This document shows positions 5,258-5,359 of a stretch of 5,359 bases of DNA, in pieces. Origin of the DNA: Nitrospirae bacterium RBG_16_43_11 (GTDB lineage: Bacteria > Nitrospirota > 9FT-COMBO-42-15 > HDB-SIOI813). The position numbers were made by a program, and so were the translations under genes. The first letter of the stretch is position 1. Every line of letters begins with the position of its first letter. Location: contig MHEI01000110.1 of NCBI GenBank assembly GCA_001805165.1, positions 1 through 5,359 on the forward strand, given 5' to 3'. Under the pieces are notes generated by a model. That model was given only the letters and a program-made list of their open reading frames with translations. It did not search any database and was not told the origin of the DNA.

Positions 5258-5359
5258 ATGCTAACTATACGACAAATAAAACGGAAGATAGTAGCCGCTC
5301 AGAAGACGAAGCAGATTACCCGAACTATGCAGATGGTGGCTACTATCTTCCGTTTTATT
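5258..5359 (+). CDS. atpG: F1Fo ATP synthase subunit gamma, 3'-partial, with suspect end
   Basis: The frame starts at ATG 5258 and opens MLTIRQIKRKIVAAQKTKQI, then TRTMQMVA. This is the canonical N-terminal helix of gamma, the central rotor shaft. A TAA at 5252-5254 rules out a longer frame. Its position right after atpA agrees with the standard order. The family normally continues with a second small residue and a KLR-type stretch after MVA, but here it reads TIFRFI. That tail is encoded by bases that are the exact reverse complement of 5275-5296, so the last residues are probably not authentic. No Shine-Dalgarno sequence is visible in the 15 nt between the upstream palindrome and the ATG. 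The gene identity is secure; the end of the sequence is not. Confidence 0.85.
   Translation, partial: MLTIRQIKRKIVAAQKTKQITRTMQMVATIFRFI
5275..5359. repeat. Perfect 22-bp inverted repeat at the window end
   Basis: Bases 5275-5296 and 5338-5359 are exact reverse complements (22 of 22), separated by 41 nt. The left arm is normal gamma-coding sequence. The right arm runs to the last base of the window, and the gamma reading is lost exactly where it begins. This is the pattern expected from a foldback chimera or an assembly ending in a palindromic path, more than from a natural regulatory hairpin. Confidence 0.9.

Overview
The window holds most of a bacterial F-type (F1Fo) ATP synthase operon, read left to right, with the 3' part of an unrelated ygfZ-like gene upstream. 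The gene order is ygfZ (5'-truncated by the window edge) - atpZ - atpI - atpB (a) - atpE (c) - atpF (b) - atpH (delta) - atpA (alpha) - start of atpG (gamma). The beta and epsilon genes (atpD, atpC) would be expected further downstream and are not present. No RNA gene, CRISPR array, transposase or phage gene was found, and nothing on the minus strand looks like a real gene.

The organism is a bacterium with moderate GC, a single b-subunit gene, an AtpZ/AtpI pair at the head of the operon, and frequent GTG/TTG starts. One b gene instead of b plus b' argues against cyanobacteria and most alphaproteobacteria. The protein style fits Nitrospirota or a deltaproteobacteria-like lineage, but this is a weak inference made without a database search.

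Layout: bases 2-733 encode the C-terminal part of the YgfZ-like folate-binding protein. Bases 734-838 form a promoter-bearing gap with a perfect TTGACA -35 box. Bases 839-3555 carry six tightly packed genes: two small accessory membrane proteins, then Fo subunits a, c and b, then delta. Gaps here run from a 14-nt overlap to 31 nt. Bases 3556-3683 are an unusually long gap filled by a paired-hairpin repeat. Bases 3684-5192 encode alpha. Bases 5193-5257 are a second longer gap holding a different palindrome. Bases 5258-5359 begin gamma.

Together AtpB, AtpE and AtpF make the ion-translocating membrane sector (subunit a with its essential Arg, the c-ring with Glu59, and the b stalk). AtpH joins the stalk to the F1 head, and AtpA plus the missing beta form the catalytic hexamer around gamma. 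AtpI and AtpZ are assembly or Mg2+-related accessory proteins. The c subunit lacks the polar ligands of sodium-type rings, so proton coupling is likely.

The genes are ordinary. The points worth a second look are non-coding: (1) two different REP/MITE-like palindromes sit in the only two roomy gaps of the operon, on either side of atpA, and the first shows compensatory changes between its two hairpins; (2) the last 22 bases of the window are an exact reverse complement of bases 5275-5296 inside atpG and break the conserved gamma reading just after Met-Val-Ala, which most likely marks a foldback or assembly artefact at a contig end. I see no evidence of a new biological system here.
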